In this document: positions 44,534-54,700 of the stretch, piece after piece | Position numbering within the stretch: the first letter of the stretch is position 1 | Layout of the letters: the number at the start of each line of letters is the position of its first letter | Translations under genes and position numbers: made by a program | Notes under the pieces: model-generated | Database searches by the model: none | Seen by the model: the letters and a program-made list of their open reading frames with translations, nothing else | Told to the model about the DNA's origin: nothing | From: Desulfonatronovibrio magnus | GTDB taxonomy: Bacteria > Desulfobacterota > Desulfovibrionia > Desulfovibrionales > Desulfonatronovibrionaceae | Direction of reading: 5' to 3' | Length of the DNA: 64,000 nt | Assembly: GCF_000934755.1 (NCBI RefSeq) | Contig: NZ_JYNP01000024.1 | Location: 1 to 64,000, forward strand

Positions 44534-46036
44534 TCAACGAAGCTTTCCCAAAGCTCTCTGGTAATAATCGTTGTCTTCAAAGGGCATTACTTCAAGTACT
44601 TCTCTCCACTTTTCAATGGCTCTGGAGCGCTGCCCCAATCCTTCATAAACTAACCCTTCCTGATACAACCTTCTGGCCTTAGATTCTACTTGAACAGAAA
44701 CTTCAGCCATTATCCGCTGAGCTTCCCTGTAATCGGGTGATACAATAACCACTTTCTGAAGGTAGTCCAAAGTACTGGTAAAATCTCCTTTTTCGTAGTG
44801 CTGCATAGCCTTTTTGTAATCTTCAGCAATATCCTCCTCGAGCAATTTTCTCAGCTGGGGTATTGCGTGTCTAATGTGAGCCGTTTCAGGACTTTCAATG
44901 TTCATGGCGATAACTTTTTCCCACTGCTGGAGTGCTGCAAGGAAATTTTCCTGGTCATAGTATCTCTGTCCAGCTTCAAAATGCTGCCTGAGCAGAGCAA
45001 CCTGTTCAGCTCTTTGCTGCTCCTGCTCCTCTCTTGTCATTTGCTGTTCATGAATGGCCTTTTCGATTTCATCTTTCAGTTTAATGACGTTAGGATCTTC
45101 AGGTTCCAAAAAAACTGCCTCAGCAATAATTTCCCGGGCATGTTCCAAGTTATTGGCAGTCATGGCCTGCCTGGCTCTCGAGGAAATGGCTCTTACCCTG
45201 TCCATACGTTCTCTTTCTTCTTCCAGAGCTAAACGGCGTGCCTCTTCAGCTTCAACAATTTTTTGTCTAGTCTGAGTCAAAAGCTCAAGTGCCTCAGTAT
45301 GTTCCGGGTCGAGCTCCAGAACTGCCTGAAATCTGATCAATGCCTCGCTGAAGTTTCCTGCATCAAACTGGGTCTTCCCGCTTTGCAAATATGTTGAAAG
45401 TCTATGCTGGCTCTCAAGGTCAAGCATGGTCTCTGTTCTGTCCTGTTCTCTGGACAAAACTGTCTCTTCAGAGTCCTGTTCATCGTTTTTAGATGAAGGC
45501 ATGATCAATATAATCAGAAATAGTGAAAATACTCCTGCGGCTACTCCTGCAATAATTTTATTTTTTTTAATCGGGGCAATTATTCTGTCTACAATACGAC
45601 TGTCAGCAGGCTGAGGGGTGATTAATGGTCCAGTGACCACAGTTTTGTCTAAGTCCTGATCATCTTCCAGGACAACAGTCCGGTCATCTTCCCTGACCAC
45701 CGTCTCTTCTTCATCCTGGTCCTGTTTCCAAATTATCTCTATTTGGTAATCTCCAATCTGAACATTATCACCATTTTTTAGCTTTTCACATTCAATCTTT
45801 TTTCCATTAAGCTTGGTTCCATTTTGGCTGCCGCGGTCTTCTATTATCCACTGACCCTTATCAAAGAAAATTCTACTATGGTTTCTTGAAACTCTTCGGC
45901 TTCTGAGTATCAAGTCAGAAAGCTCGTTGCGGCCTACATTTATTTCCTTGTCAGGAGAAAACTCTTTTTCGTAAGAAGTCTGAGCATCTTCATGGATAAT
46001 CAGTTTCAACTTGCTGCTATCGGGACTGGAGTTCAT
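44534..46036 (-). CDS. FHA-domain membrane protein with TPR repeats (FHA 3)
   Basis: The 500-residue protein starts with an FHA domain (10-105) carrying GR (35-36), R51-N-H53 and N72-G, the residues that bind phosphothreonine. A linker (110-140) has three Thr-Val-Val units in an acidic setting (T112, T120, T132). One membrane helix follows (about 160-180), then a mostly helical, TPR-rich outer part (210-500) with a Glu/Arg coiled coil in the middle. Its N-terminus is cytoplasmic and the TPR part periplasmic if the topology is simple. The start overlaps the end of the preceding FHA gene by 20 bp. Confidence 0.9.
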   Translation of the reverse strand: MNSSPDSSKLKLIIHEDAQTSYEKEFSPDKEINVGRNELSDLILRSRRVSRNHSRIFFDKGQWIIEDRGSQNGTKLNGKKIECEKLKNGDNVQIGDYQIEIIWKQDQDEEETVVREDDRTVVLEDDQDLDKTVVTGPLITPQPADSRIVDRIIAPIKKNKIIAGVAAGVFSLFLIILIMPSSKNDEQDSEETVLSREQDRTETMLDLESQHRLSTYLQSGKTQFDAGNFSEALIRFQAVLELDPEHTEALELLTQTRQKIVEAEEARRLALEEERERMDRVRAISSRARQAMTANNLEHAREIIAEAVFLEPEDPNVIKLKDEIEKAIHEQQMTREEQEQQRAEQVALLRQHFEAGQRYYDQENFLAALQQWEKVIAMNIESPETAHIRHAIPQLRKLLEEDIAEDYKKAMQHYEKGDFTSTLDYLQKVVIVSPDYREAQRIMAEVSVQVESKARRLYQEGLVYEGLGQRSRAIEKWREVLEVMPFEDNDYYQRALGKLR

Positions 46037-46892
46037 TTAAATACCTCAAAGAGTTGATATATTGATCACTGGATTTGTTTCTTGAAAGTTGGAGTACCAT
46101 CCTGAATTCATGTTCTGCTTGAGTATAACGCATATATTTGTAGTGAAGCATGGCATTTTGATAGTGTTTCCTGGCCTGATCTTCAATTTCTCTTTCAGCC
46201 CTTAGAAACCATGCTCTTGCGTCAGCATTGTTTGGGTTGACGCTAAGGGCCTGTTCCCATTCATTAACAGCTCTTAAAGTATTGCCGGTATCATAAAAAA
46301 ACATTCCCTGTCTGAAATGCTGGTCTGATCTGAGTTGATTTTCCGAAGATACTTCAATCTCTTCTGGTACCGGTAGTGATTCCAGCCTTTCGTACACCAC
46401 AGGAGGGCTGGTCTCCTCAACTTCTGCTGGTCTTGTTAAAGGAGAGCTGCCATCTGGTTGTTCTTTTTTTCCGGAGAGGCCGATAAAAATCATAAAGGTA
46501 CATAAAACAAGCAGCCCTGAGAGAATAATTAACTTTTTATTGCTGTTTCGTCCTGAAATCTTGTCCCTTCCGGGTACTTCAAGGACAAATAGGGAGTTGC
46601 CAACCTGGAACTGCTTGCCTGAACCTATTCTTGCCTTGGATACAGGTTTACCTTTGACTTGAACAGGGTTGGTAGAACTTAAGTTTTCAATAAGTATACT
46701 TTTGGCTTCAACTTTAATCAGAGCGTGTTTCCTGGATATAGTCTTGTCGGACTGATCAAGGCGAATATCGCACTCAGCAGATCTGCCAAGTGAATACTCC
46801 CCACCAGGATTAAGGGTAAATTTTTTACCCCTGTCTACACCTTCAAGGACTGTAATCAATATGTTATAAATGTCTTTGTTAGAATTTTTCAT
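46017..46892 (-). CDS. FHA-domain membrane protein with TPR repeats (FHA 2)
   Basis: The 291-residue protein has an FHA domain (12-106) with LGR (35-37) and S53-R-K-H56, then a basic stop region, one membrane helix (about 120-138), a Pro/Glu linker and two or three TPR units (190-285; DTGNTLRAVNEWEQALSVNPNNADA). The FHA Asn-Gly pair is replaced (SSTNPVQVKG), so phospho-binding may be weaker. It is a smaller version of the 500-residue neighbour and overlaps both flanking FHA genes (TAATG junction at 46892; 20 bp at the other end). Confidence 0.88.
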   Translation of the reverse strand: MKNSNKDIYNILITVLEGVDRGKKFTLNPGGEYSLGRSAECDIRLDQSDKTISRKHALIKVEAKSILIENLSSTNPVQVKGKPVSKARIGSGKQFQVGNSLFVLEVPGRDKISGRNSNKKLIILSGLLVLCTFMIFIGLSGKKEQPDGSSPLTRPAEVEETSPPVVYERLESLPVPEEIEVSSENQLRSDQHFRQGMFFYDTGNTLRAVNEWEQALSVNPNNADARAWFLRAEREIEDQARKHYQNAMLHYKYMRYTQAEHEFRMVLQLSRNKSSDQYINSLRYLNELQSR

Positions 46893-48331
46893 TAGGATAA
46901 TTTCCTGAAAATAATTAGTACCGAATTTTGATCCGAAAGCTTGTCAGATCTTTCCACGGTAAACTTCTGTCCCAGATACTCTATTTCAACTGGTTCTGAC
47001 ATTTGATTTTCAATCAACTCTGATACAGCCTGGATCAACTCAGAGTCAAAAGCTTCAATGATATGCGTATCAGGCTTGCAATGGTCTATCTGAAGTTCGC
47101 TCGAAAAGTTGTCAGATAGCTGGTTAAGACAGTATTCATCTCTGCTGATGATGCACCATGGATGCTCTATATCTTTTGAATTAATCATGTTTTCGTCACG
47201 GTTTTTCTGTAGAGAATCGTAAATATTAACTGACTGAGAATTAACGTCATTGTTCCCACTTTTTTGCTCTGAGGACATTTCGGGTTTTTCCTCAACGCCT
47301 TTCTCCTTGAGCCCACCCGGTTGTCTGAGAAGAATTCGATTGAATGCTACTTTGATATTTTCCATTTCAGGATTTGGAGCGAAATAATTTATACTGCTTT
47401 TCCCTTCCTTGATGGCGAGCTCTGCTTCTTCATAAAATCTTTTTAAAGGGTCATGAAAACTTTTCACAATAACCTGGCTTGCAACTAACACAAGAATTGT
47501 TAAAAAAATAAGGATAAAAAAAACAGTACCTCCCAAGCCCTGAACATCTCCTGATCCAGGTGAAAAACCAATAATAGCTGCTCCACTTAACTGTCCATGA
47601 CTATGAACAGGGTTGAAGATGATACGTTCTCCAGAGGACACCTGGTCTATCATTAATTGCCCTCCTCTGAGAGCCTGGGCAAGCTCTGGCCAGTTAAAAA
47701 AGTCCCCCTGCCTTTCACGGGGGGCAATTATTTTTCCATGGCTGTCCACAATAAAGGCGTATAGCACACCGTCTTCAACTGTGACTGGAGAGATGCGGAT
47801 TTTTGAGTGCTCTCCAGACTCAATGAATGTCCGGTTCATCTCTGCCAGGTATCTGCTTAACAGTATTCCATTTTTTAATGTTTCCTGGGTGTATATGCTG
47901 TTGACTCTTTTTTTCATGGGCGAGTAAATAACCAATGTGCTTAAGAGTACAAAAAACATCATGAAAATAATAATGCTGACTTTGAAGTTTTTTGCAATAA
48001 TGTCACTGAATCTGGATTCTTTATTAATACTACCAGGTTGATTTTCACTTTTGAGTTTGAGTGTATAAGGTTTTATTTCAAATTCAAATGAGTTATTGAA
48101 TTTTTTTTCTATAACTTTTTTGCCTCTGAAAAAAATACCGTTGGCACTTTGATTGTCTCTAATGATAAATTCAGAACCTTTAATTTCCAGTACAGCATGT
48201 TTTTTTGAAACAGCACTGTCAGATAGAGTTATATCAGATGAAGGTGACCTGCCTATTGTATAACTTCCATCTTCAAGATGGATAGTTCTTTCTGACTTTC
48301 CTTGCTTGAGTATGATTATTTCCTGAGACAT
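46892..48331 (-). CDS. FHA-domain transmembrane sensor (FHA 1)
   Basis: The product has about 479 residues from the ATG at 48331; the frame is open to 48490, but those 53 residues would put a lipoprotein-like signal before a domain that must be cytoplasmic, so the shorter start is preferred. FHA domain (5-95) with GR28, S42-K-K-H45 and N64-G65; membrane helix 1 (116-137); a periplasmic domain of about 130 residues (VLYAFIVDSHGKIIAP, PAS/CACHE-like); membrane helix 2 (269-290); and a cytoplasmic HAMP-like and acidic tail. It looks like a two-helix receptor whose cytoplasmic reader is an FHA domain rather than a histidine kinase. Confidence 0.85.
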   Translation of the reverse strand: MSQEIIILKQGKSERTIHLEDGSYTIGRSPSSDITLSDSAVSKKHAVLEIKGSEFIIRDNQSANGIFFRGKKVIEKKFNNSFEFEIKPYTLKLKSENQPGSINKESRFSDIIAKNFKVSIIIFMMFFVLLSTLVIYSPMKKRVNSIYTQETLKNGILLSRYLAEMNRTFIESGEHSKIRISPVTVEDGVLYAFIVDSHGKIIAPRERQGDFFNWPELAQALRGGQLMIDQVSSGERIIFNPVHSHGQLSGAAIIGFSPGSGDVQGLGGTVFFILIFLTILVLVASQVIVKSFHDPLKRFYEEAELAIKEGKSSINYFAPNPEMENIKVAFNRILLRQPGGLKEKGVEEKPEMSSEQKSGNNDVNSQSVNIYDSLQKNRDENMINSKDIEHPWCIISRDEYCLNQLSDNFSSELQIDHCKPDTHIIEAFDSELIQAVSELIENQMSEPVEIEYLGQKFTVERSDKLSDQNSVLIIFRKLS

Positions 48332-48552
48332 ATTGCTGCTTATTGTTGGTTGAACAGGTTTTGATGGGAGCATTACCCGTTTGTAAACAGAACCATTTTG
48401 ATGCTTGGGACAGGCACCCTGGCACTTATTTTTTGTTGAGCAAGAAATAAATATGAAAAATAAATGCCAGGAGAGCCCTTTGCCAAGCATAAAGTTTCAG
48501 GCTTTGATCCGGTTTTGTCATTTACAAACGGGTAATGCTCCCGGTTTTGATT

Positions 48553-49431
48553 TTATGGGCTGACAATAAATTGAATAATGTATGGTCCAAATATGATTAT
48601 AAATATTGTTGGAAAGATTAAGACCATCATAGGAGCCAGAAGTTTTTGAGATGCCTGTGCTCCGAGTCTTTCTGCCTTCATGAACCTTTCTGAGCGCATC
48701 CTTTCTGCCTGAGATTTCAGCACAGAAGATATGGGAGATCCCATTTTTTCAGCCTGTATTAATGTTGATGTAAAAGAGTCAACTTCCATAATATCTACTC
48801 TTTCCGCCATGATTTTCAATGCTTCCTGTCTTGATCGTCCTAATTTTATATTTTGATCCATAAGATAAAGTTCTGCAACAAAAGGATCCTTGTCTTCCTT
48901 AAAAATATTACAGACTTTTTGCACAGCCACGTTGAAGGCCAACCCAGCCTCAACAGAAAGAGAAAGCATATCAACTATATCCGGCATGGTGCGCTTTATT
49001 TCTTCCTGCCTTGTTTTCTTCTTTTCAAAGAGCCAGATATATGGAAAGCCAAGTCCCACTATAATAAAAATTGAGATGAACACCCAGTTTGAAAAGAAAG
49101 TGTACCCTATAAAGCCAAAGATAATCATGGTTGTAGCCTGAAATCCGATAATATCAGCAGGAGTAATCTGTCCCTCCAGTCCGGCAGTAATAATATGTTT
49201 TTTAATCAGGCTTTTATACTTCGGAAAAGGCAGTTTATCTATTACAGGAAACAACAGCTGATACAATGGTCTGAAGGCAAAAATAAACCTTGTTTCTTCA
49301 GTTTCAAACAGCTGCTCTTCTTTCCGGGGGCTGCCCTTTTTCTTAGCCTTTGAAATGCTTAAGTACAGAAAGATAAAAACTGAAGAAAAAAAGATAATTA
49401 TCCCCAGAAATTTTACCAGTAAGCTGTCCAT
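48553..49431 (-). CDS. tadC: TadC-like inner-membrane platform protein
   Basis: The 292-residue type II secretion F-domain protein has an N-terminal helix (about 3-26), two helices near 95-130 and one at the C-terminus (about 265-288). The cytoplasmic F domain reads LSLSVEAGLAFNVAVQKVC and ERVDIMEVDSFTSTLIQAEKMGSPISSVLKSQAERMR, characteristic of TadC. With TadB it forms the inner-membrane platform on which the ATPase acts. It lies 52 bp after the GspE/PilB-type ATPase gene and is separated from tadB by five genes, unlike the usual adjacent tadBC. Confidence 0.9.
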   Translation of the reverse strand: MDSLLVKFLGIIIFFSSVFIFLYLSISKAKKKGSPRKEEQLFETEETRFIFAFRPLYQLLFPVIDKLPFPKYKSLIKKHIITAGLEGQITPADIIGFQATTMIIFGFIGYTFFSNWVFISIFIIVGLGFPYIWLFEKKKTRQEEIKRTMPDIVDMLSLSVEAGLAFNVAVQKVCNIFKEDKDPFVAELYLMDQNIKLGRSRQEALKIMAERVDIMEVDSFTSTLIQAEKMGSPISSVLKSQAERMRSERFMKAERLGAQASQKLLAPMMVLIFPTIFIIIFGPYIIQFIVSP

Positions 49432-49483
49432 ATATTTATCCCCTGCTGATGAGTAATCTACTCAATTTTCGACCTGGTCAGAC

Positions 49484-51193
49484 TTAATCCATTGTTACTC
49501 TGATAACTTCCTCAATGGTTGTGCGACCGGATTTTAGTTTGTTCAGAGCAGCTTTTCTCAGAGTCACCATACCATCTTCAACAGCTGCTTCCTTAATGAT
49601 TTTGGATGGTTGATTGTTCAAGATTAATTCGATTAACTGGTCATTTATCTGCATAAGCTCATAAATGCCAATCCTGCCATTATATCCAGTTCCCGCACAC
49701 TGTGAGCAGCCTACTGGTTTGAAGTACTGCAAATTATTTTTGTCCAGTCCCATTGGTTTTAATATTTCCTGTTCCGGAAAATACTCTTCCTTGCACTTTT
49801 CGCACAGCTTTCTCATGAGCCTCTGGGCAATTATGGTCATTTGGGCGGAAGCTACCAGATATGACGGAATCCCCATGTTAATCAATCTGCTGACAGCTCC
49901 CGGTGCATCATTTGTATGCAGAGTGCTTAATACCAGGTGACCGGTCATTGCCGCTTTCAGGGCAATGTCAGCTGTTGGTACGTCACGGATTTCACCAACC
50001 ATAATAATATCTGGATCCTGCCTTAAAAATGAACGAAGGGCTTCATTAAAGGTCAGGCCGGTATCTGAAGTGCAGCTGACCTGTGTTAGTCCATCCAATT
50101 TGTATTCAACAGGATCTTCTGCAGTAACTATGTTTACATGATCCGTATTGAGCGCACTAAGTACAGCATACAGGGTGGTAGATTTGCCGCTTCCTGTTGG
50201 GCCTGTAACCAGAATCAGCCCAGTAGGCTTCCTCATGGCTGCGTTCAGCAACTTAGCATCTCTGCTCTCCATACCCAGATCAGTCAACGAAAGCTGCTTT
50301 TTATCTCTTTCCAGCACCCTCATTACAATTTTTTCACCATAAAGAGATGGAAGGGATGAAGTTCGAATATCAACGACCCTGTTTTTGATAATACCAAAGC
50401 TTATGCTTCCATCCTGAGGAAGGTTGCTTTGCTCAAGATCCATCCTGGCCAGCATTTTTAGCCTGGGCAGAATGGCCTGTTTGAAAATGGATGGGAGTAT
50501 CCAGGCCGTCTGCATGACTCCGTCTTTACGAAATCTTACCCGGAAGTCCATTTCTCTTGGCTCCATATGCAGATCACTGGAACCATTTATTACAAGAGTA
50601 TTGAGCATGAACTGCAACACACGGATAAGATAAGCATCATTAATCATGGCCAAAGGGCCACTGGACCCGGTCAAAAGCAGATTAAGTGATTTGAGTGCTT
50701 TATCAGAAAGCAGGCCAAATTCTTCCTCCAAAGGTTCCTTAACATCTGTTTTATTCTCATAATATTTTTGAATGCAGTTTGTTATAGCCGGGGTATTGCA
50801 GCTGTATGGCTTAATCCTACAGCCTGTAACAGCCTCAAGCCTGCTTATGGATGCACTGTCCTGTGGCAAAGACATGGCTACATGAAGAAATTCATTTTCA
50901 TGACGAACTGCAAAAGCCGTTTCCTCCTTGGCTGTTTTCCAGGGGAGCAAAGTGGTAATATGCTCTATGAATTTTGCATCAAAAGAAACAAAGGTTGGAT
51001 CAAGACTTTGTATTCCAGTAATCTCTTCCAGCACGGAATTGACAACACTGGCATCAACTTTACCCTGATCCAGCAGGTAGTCAGAGATAAGCCTGCTGTT
51101 CAGATCTGGAACAGCCCCTATCCTGATTCCCCTGAGCTGGAATGCAGTAAAAAGTTTTTTGTTAAACTCGACCATCAGTTCTTTTTTCAACAC
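49484..51193 (-). CDS. GspE/PilB-type secretion ATPase
   Basis: The product is 569 residues, or 563 from the second Met. The N-terminal MshEN-like domain (about 30-145) is followed by the ATPase: Asp-box region (SSDLHMEP), Walker A GPTGSGKST (331-339), Walker B DIIMVGEIRD, and His box TGHLVLSTLHTNDA. The four zinc cysteines of GspE/PilB are present (C464, C467, C496, C499). This is a second ATPase class beside CpaF in the same locus; Tad systems normally have only CpaF/TadA. It may power assembly while CpaF powers another step, or pair specifically with TadC. Confidence 0.92.
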   Translation of the reverse strand: MLKKELMVEFNKKLFTAFQLRGIRIGAVPDLNSRLISDYLLDQGKVDASVVNSVLEEITGIQSLDPTFVSFDAKFIEHITTLLPWKTAKEETAFAVRHENEFLHVAMSLPQDSASISRLEAVTGCRIKPYSCNTPAITNCIQKYYENKTDVKEPLEEEFGLLSDKALKSLNLLLTGSSGPLAMINDAYLIRVLQFMLNTLVINGSSDLHMEPREMDFRVRFRKDGVMQTAWILPSIFKQAILPRLKMLARMDLEQSNLPQDGSISFGIIKNRVVDIRTSSLPSLYGEKIVMRVLERDKKQLSLTDLGMESRDAKLLNAAMRKPTGLILVTGPTGSGKSTTLYAVLSALNTDHVNIVTAEDPVEYKLDGLTQVSCTSDTGLTFNEALRSFLRQDPDIIMVGEIRDVPTADIALKAAMTGHLVLSTLHTNDAPGAVSRLINMGIPSYLVASAQMTIIAQRLMRKLCEKCKEEYFPEQEILKPMGLDKNNLQYFKPVGCSQCAGTGYNGRIGIYELMQINDQLIELILNNQPSKIIKEAAVEDGMVTLRKAALNKLKSGRTTIEEVIRVTMD

Positions 51194-51229
51194 AGCCCTC
51201 CCTGGCTTACTTGATAACTATATGATGGA

Positions 51230-51754
51230 TCAGTAGTTGCCAATCTTTAAGGTATAGTCATTGTTGAAAAAGTAGGTAAAGTTTCCGGAATATTGATCAG
51301 TAGTCAGCTGTAAGGCGTTGACCAGAAACCAGAGTTCAATATCATCATTCCAGTCTCTTCTGACGCTTTCCTCAGGCGGTATGCCCTTGATGCGGTCAAT
51401 TTCATACCCATTGCGAAAAAGAATTACAGTTGGAAGCATTTCAAGTTTAAATCTTGAAGGGTCATCATGGACCTGCCAGTGAAATTTTGCAAATTTGGCC
51501 CGACCACCATACTGCGATGCCAGCCATTCAATTCTTCTGAGCATGTCCATGGATTGCCAGAACTGGTTGTTATAAAAAATTACAATGGCTGATCCGGAAT
51601 AGTTAGATATTTCCCGGGTAAAGGTTTGATGATTTACTGTGATGACTTCAGCGGGCGCTGGTTCCACCCGAACCGGTTCCGGAGCCTTGGGCGCACAGGC
51701 AGTAATGAAAGTCGCTACAAGTAAAAAAAATAAAAGTGAATTGATTTTTTTCAT
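51230..51754 (-). CDS. Thioredoxin-like lipoprotein lacking the redox cysteines
   Basis: The 174-residue protein has a lipoprotein signal with lipobox ITAC (Cys20) and a short Pro/Glu tether. The thioredoxin fold is recognisable: strand SAIVIFY, helix MLRRIEWLASQYGGRAKFAKF and the cis-proline strand LPTVILFRNG (Pro108). At the active-site position the WCxxC is replaced by NNQFWQSM, so no disulfide chemistry is possible. It is probably a structural or peptide-binding accessory at the outer membrane. It lies between the 1155-residue protein and the GspE-type ATPase (gaps 34 and 36 bp). Confidence 0.8.
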   Translation of the reverse strand: MKKINSLLFFLLVATFITACAPKAPEPVRVEPAPAEVITVNHQTFTREISNYSGSAIVIFYNNQFWQSMDMLRRIEWLASQYGGRAKFAKFHWQVHDDPSRFKLEMLPTVILFRNGYEIDRIKGIPPEESVRRDWNDDIELWFLVNALQLTTDQYSGNFTYFFNNDYTLKIGNY

Positions 51755-51788
51755 GCCTTACTCCTGACCATGTTATTGATATTATCTG

Positions 51789-54700
51789 TTATCTTGTTCG
51801 GAAAAGCCTGGGATCAATGCGATATAGATTCTGATCTATTTGATAAAGCCTTTGATCAATTTGATAGAGATCTCTGTCTACTTGATGAGCAGCAGGTTCT
51901 TCCTTAGTATCTGGGATCAGGGAAAATCCCGGCGAGTCATCCTGACCGGAAGAGCTTCCAGCAGGAAGCAGGACTCCAGAAGCTGAGTCCAGAATAGACT
52001 GAGTAAAGCTTTGCAAAAAAGGATTATTTAAAGGTGAAAAAGGGTTGTTAAATGGCATAAGGGGGTTGTAATAAAATGGCATATCTTTAAAAAAATAATC
52101 CTTTAAGCTTGGGATGGGGCCTGTAAGTCCCGGAAGGTTATCTTTAAGCCAGCCTGAGAAATCTCCAAGCCCCTGTTTCAAGCCTTCAAAATATTCATTC
52201 AGAACAGAGAAGTCAGTATCAAAGACCATTGGACCAAAGGGGTTGCCAAATGGAAAAAAAGGATTTCTATCAAATCCAGGTGAAATCATGAACGGTTGTT
52301 TGAGAGATGAAAAGAGGTTAGAAAAACTTGGTAGCAACCCACTGAAAAATGTAGCATTGTTCCATTGGTCCTTCATCCAGTCATAAGTGCCAGAAGCAGC
52401 ATCCAAGGACTCTTTGAGGGTCAGCCCTAAGGATGCAATCAATTGCACCTTGTCTTTAACCTTACTCCATTCAATGTGTGATAGTCTGTGGAAAAAGTTA
52501 GCAGCTTTTCCAGGCTTAAGCCCCATAAATGTCATATATTTTTGAAGGTTGGACATGCCAGCCCAGTTTTTAGCTCCTAAAACGTTCTTGTATCCACCAT
52601 GTAAAAATTTAGCCCATGTAAGTCCAGTTTTGAGAGTTTTTGCCCACTCATCAGATATTGTTCCATATTGTGAAAGAGTTTGGATATAACCTTTGCCTAT
52701 AGAGAGCAAAGCGTCAGATTTTAGAGCAGCAAGGATTTTTTTGCAGGCTATCAGGGCTGTTCCCATAGTTTTTACAGCAGCTACACCACATGCAACGCCA
52801 CTAATTGAGTAGGTTGCTATCTTTAGCCAGGAAGTTTCCTTCCATGTGTTTGATGCCCAGTCTCTGACACCTGTAAGTGTTGCGGATCCAAAGTCAGCAA
52901 CAGTATCAACCACGTTTCTAATGTTCTGAGCTGCTCGTTGTGCTCCTTGTCTGAAGGTCACTCTATATTTTCCAGCGGTCTCGCTAGCTGATTCCAGGAA
53001 ATTTGATGCTGACTTAGAAATAGACTGACCTGCAGGGACAACATGTCTATCCCAAACGTTAATGAGTCGTTGCGGTATCCATCTGCTCTGGCCTATATAG
53101 GGCGGATACAAGAGGTGATCTATACCAGTTGACAGACCTGCAAGTATTAGATCATCAGGGTCGCCCACACCTTTCAAAACAACTACCTTTGAGCCAACTG
53201 TAAAGGCAACATCAATGCTTTGAGGATTAAGGAAGAGATGAGGCTGCTCCCCAAGATTATGCATGATGGCGAACATGTTGCTGGCATGCGTAAACCTGTC
53301 ATCAGAGTTTATTGCCTGGCTGGTGTAAAAAGATTCAATGTCGGTCAGACTGTCAATCTGCCAAAGGGCATCAGATAGTGAATCGTCCAGCATAGCCATT
53401 TCTTCCCAGATAAATTCAAGCCCTGGGCAGTCAAGACAAAGTACAGGCTCAACTGAAAGCGGTTCTAAATCATTGGCCAATGAAACTATTTCATTTAGAA
53501 GGACTGATCGGTGCTGAAGTTCCTCCTGGACACCAACAAGAAAATCAAAGTAAGGGTTTTCTGAAGTAATGCTGCTTTGATTAAGAAGGTCAGCAAGCCT
53601 GGATGACTTTTTTTGAAAAAAATCATGCCCAAGAAGAGTTATTTTCATTCCCAGAGATTTCAGTTGCTCTGCCAGTTCTGCATCGTAATTCATGGCCTTT
53701 TGAATATCGAGCATGGCCTCGGAAATAATATCAAGAGCTTTGTACTTTTCTACATTTACCTTTTCCAACGTACTGAATGAGTTCAGACGATCCAGGTGTT
53801 CATGATTTGCGTTAATGAGCAGTGCGTACAGTTTCAGATCATAAGCTTTTACCAGTTGATCGATCTCTCTGCCCTGCATAACCAGTGTCTCAATTTCTCG
53901 ATTAAGTCTGAATGCCAGAGATGATTGAAGTTCACTGGTCATTATTGATTCTGGATTATTCAAGTTCAGCCTGTTACCAAGGTTTATGATCCGGTTAAGT
54001 GTTGAATCAATAATAGCAAGGCTGTCTCTCAGTTCTGCCTCTGAGTCAGCGCTTGCGGAGTTTACAGCTTGAAGATCAAACCGTGAAAAATCTCCTGATT
54101 CACTGGCAAGGGATTGAAAAAAAACCAGTTCCTGGGCAATACTTTGCTTGACGCCTGAAAGAGCAAGGTTGATCTTGCGGGCACTGTTAAGCTTTATATT
54201 GGTGTTGCCTAAAAGCCTTTTAACAATATCTCTGTATTCGTTTGCCAATGGAGCTGTTGTAGAGCTTTTTCCTGATTCTGATGGTATATGCAAAGGGTTT
54301 GCAAAGGTTTCCAAAGCTCCAATTGATCCAAGTTTATTATTTACTATGGCAAGCCGCTCATCCAGAGTAATATTGATCATGCGCAAAAGTTTGGCATGGC
54401 GGATTGAATTAGAACCACCTGAGTTCATTAAAAAATCAGATCTATTGCTGATGACTTGGATCAGCTCTTTAGTATTGGCCAGATCTTCTTTCATTTCAGC
54501 TGCGATGGCCCCATGGTAGTAAACCTGTGAGTATTCAAAGCCACCTCTAAGAACTGAAAGCTGCTGCAGTAATGACGTTGCCTGGCCAGTCAGTTCATTT
54601 ATTTTGTTAGCTGCCTGGTCAACACTATTTTTTCTTTCATTATAGACTGGACTCCTGGAAAGGTAGTTCATTGATAGATTTTTAGAAACTGCCTGGATAT

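Noticed and set aside
42571-48331. Type VI secretion regulatory module (kinase plus FHA)
   Set aside because: Kinase-FHA pairs occur with type VI secretion, but no sheath, Hcp, VgrG, ClpV or baseplate gene is present. The neighbours are Tad-type.
48332-48490. Lipoprotein-like N-terminal extension of FHA protein 1
   Set aside because: Starting at 48490 would export the FHA domain ahead of two internal helices. The start at 48331 gives a normal cytoplasmic FHA domain.
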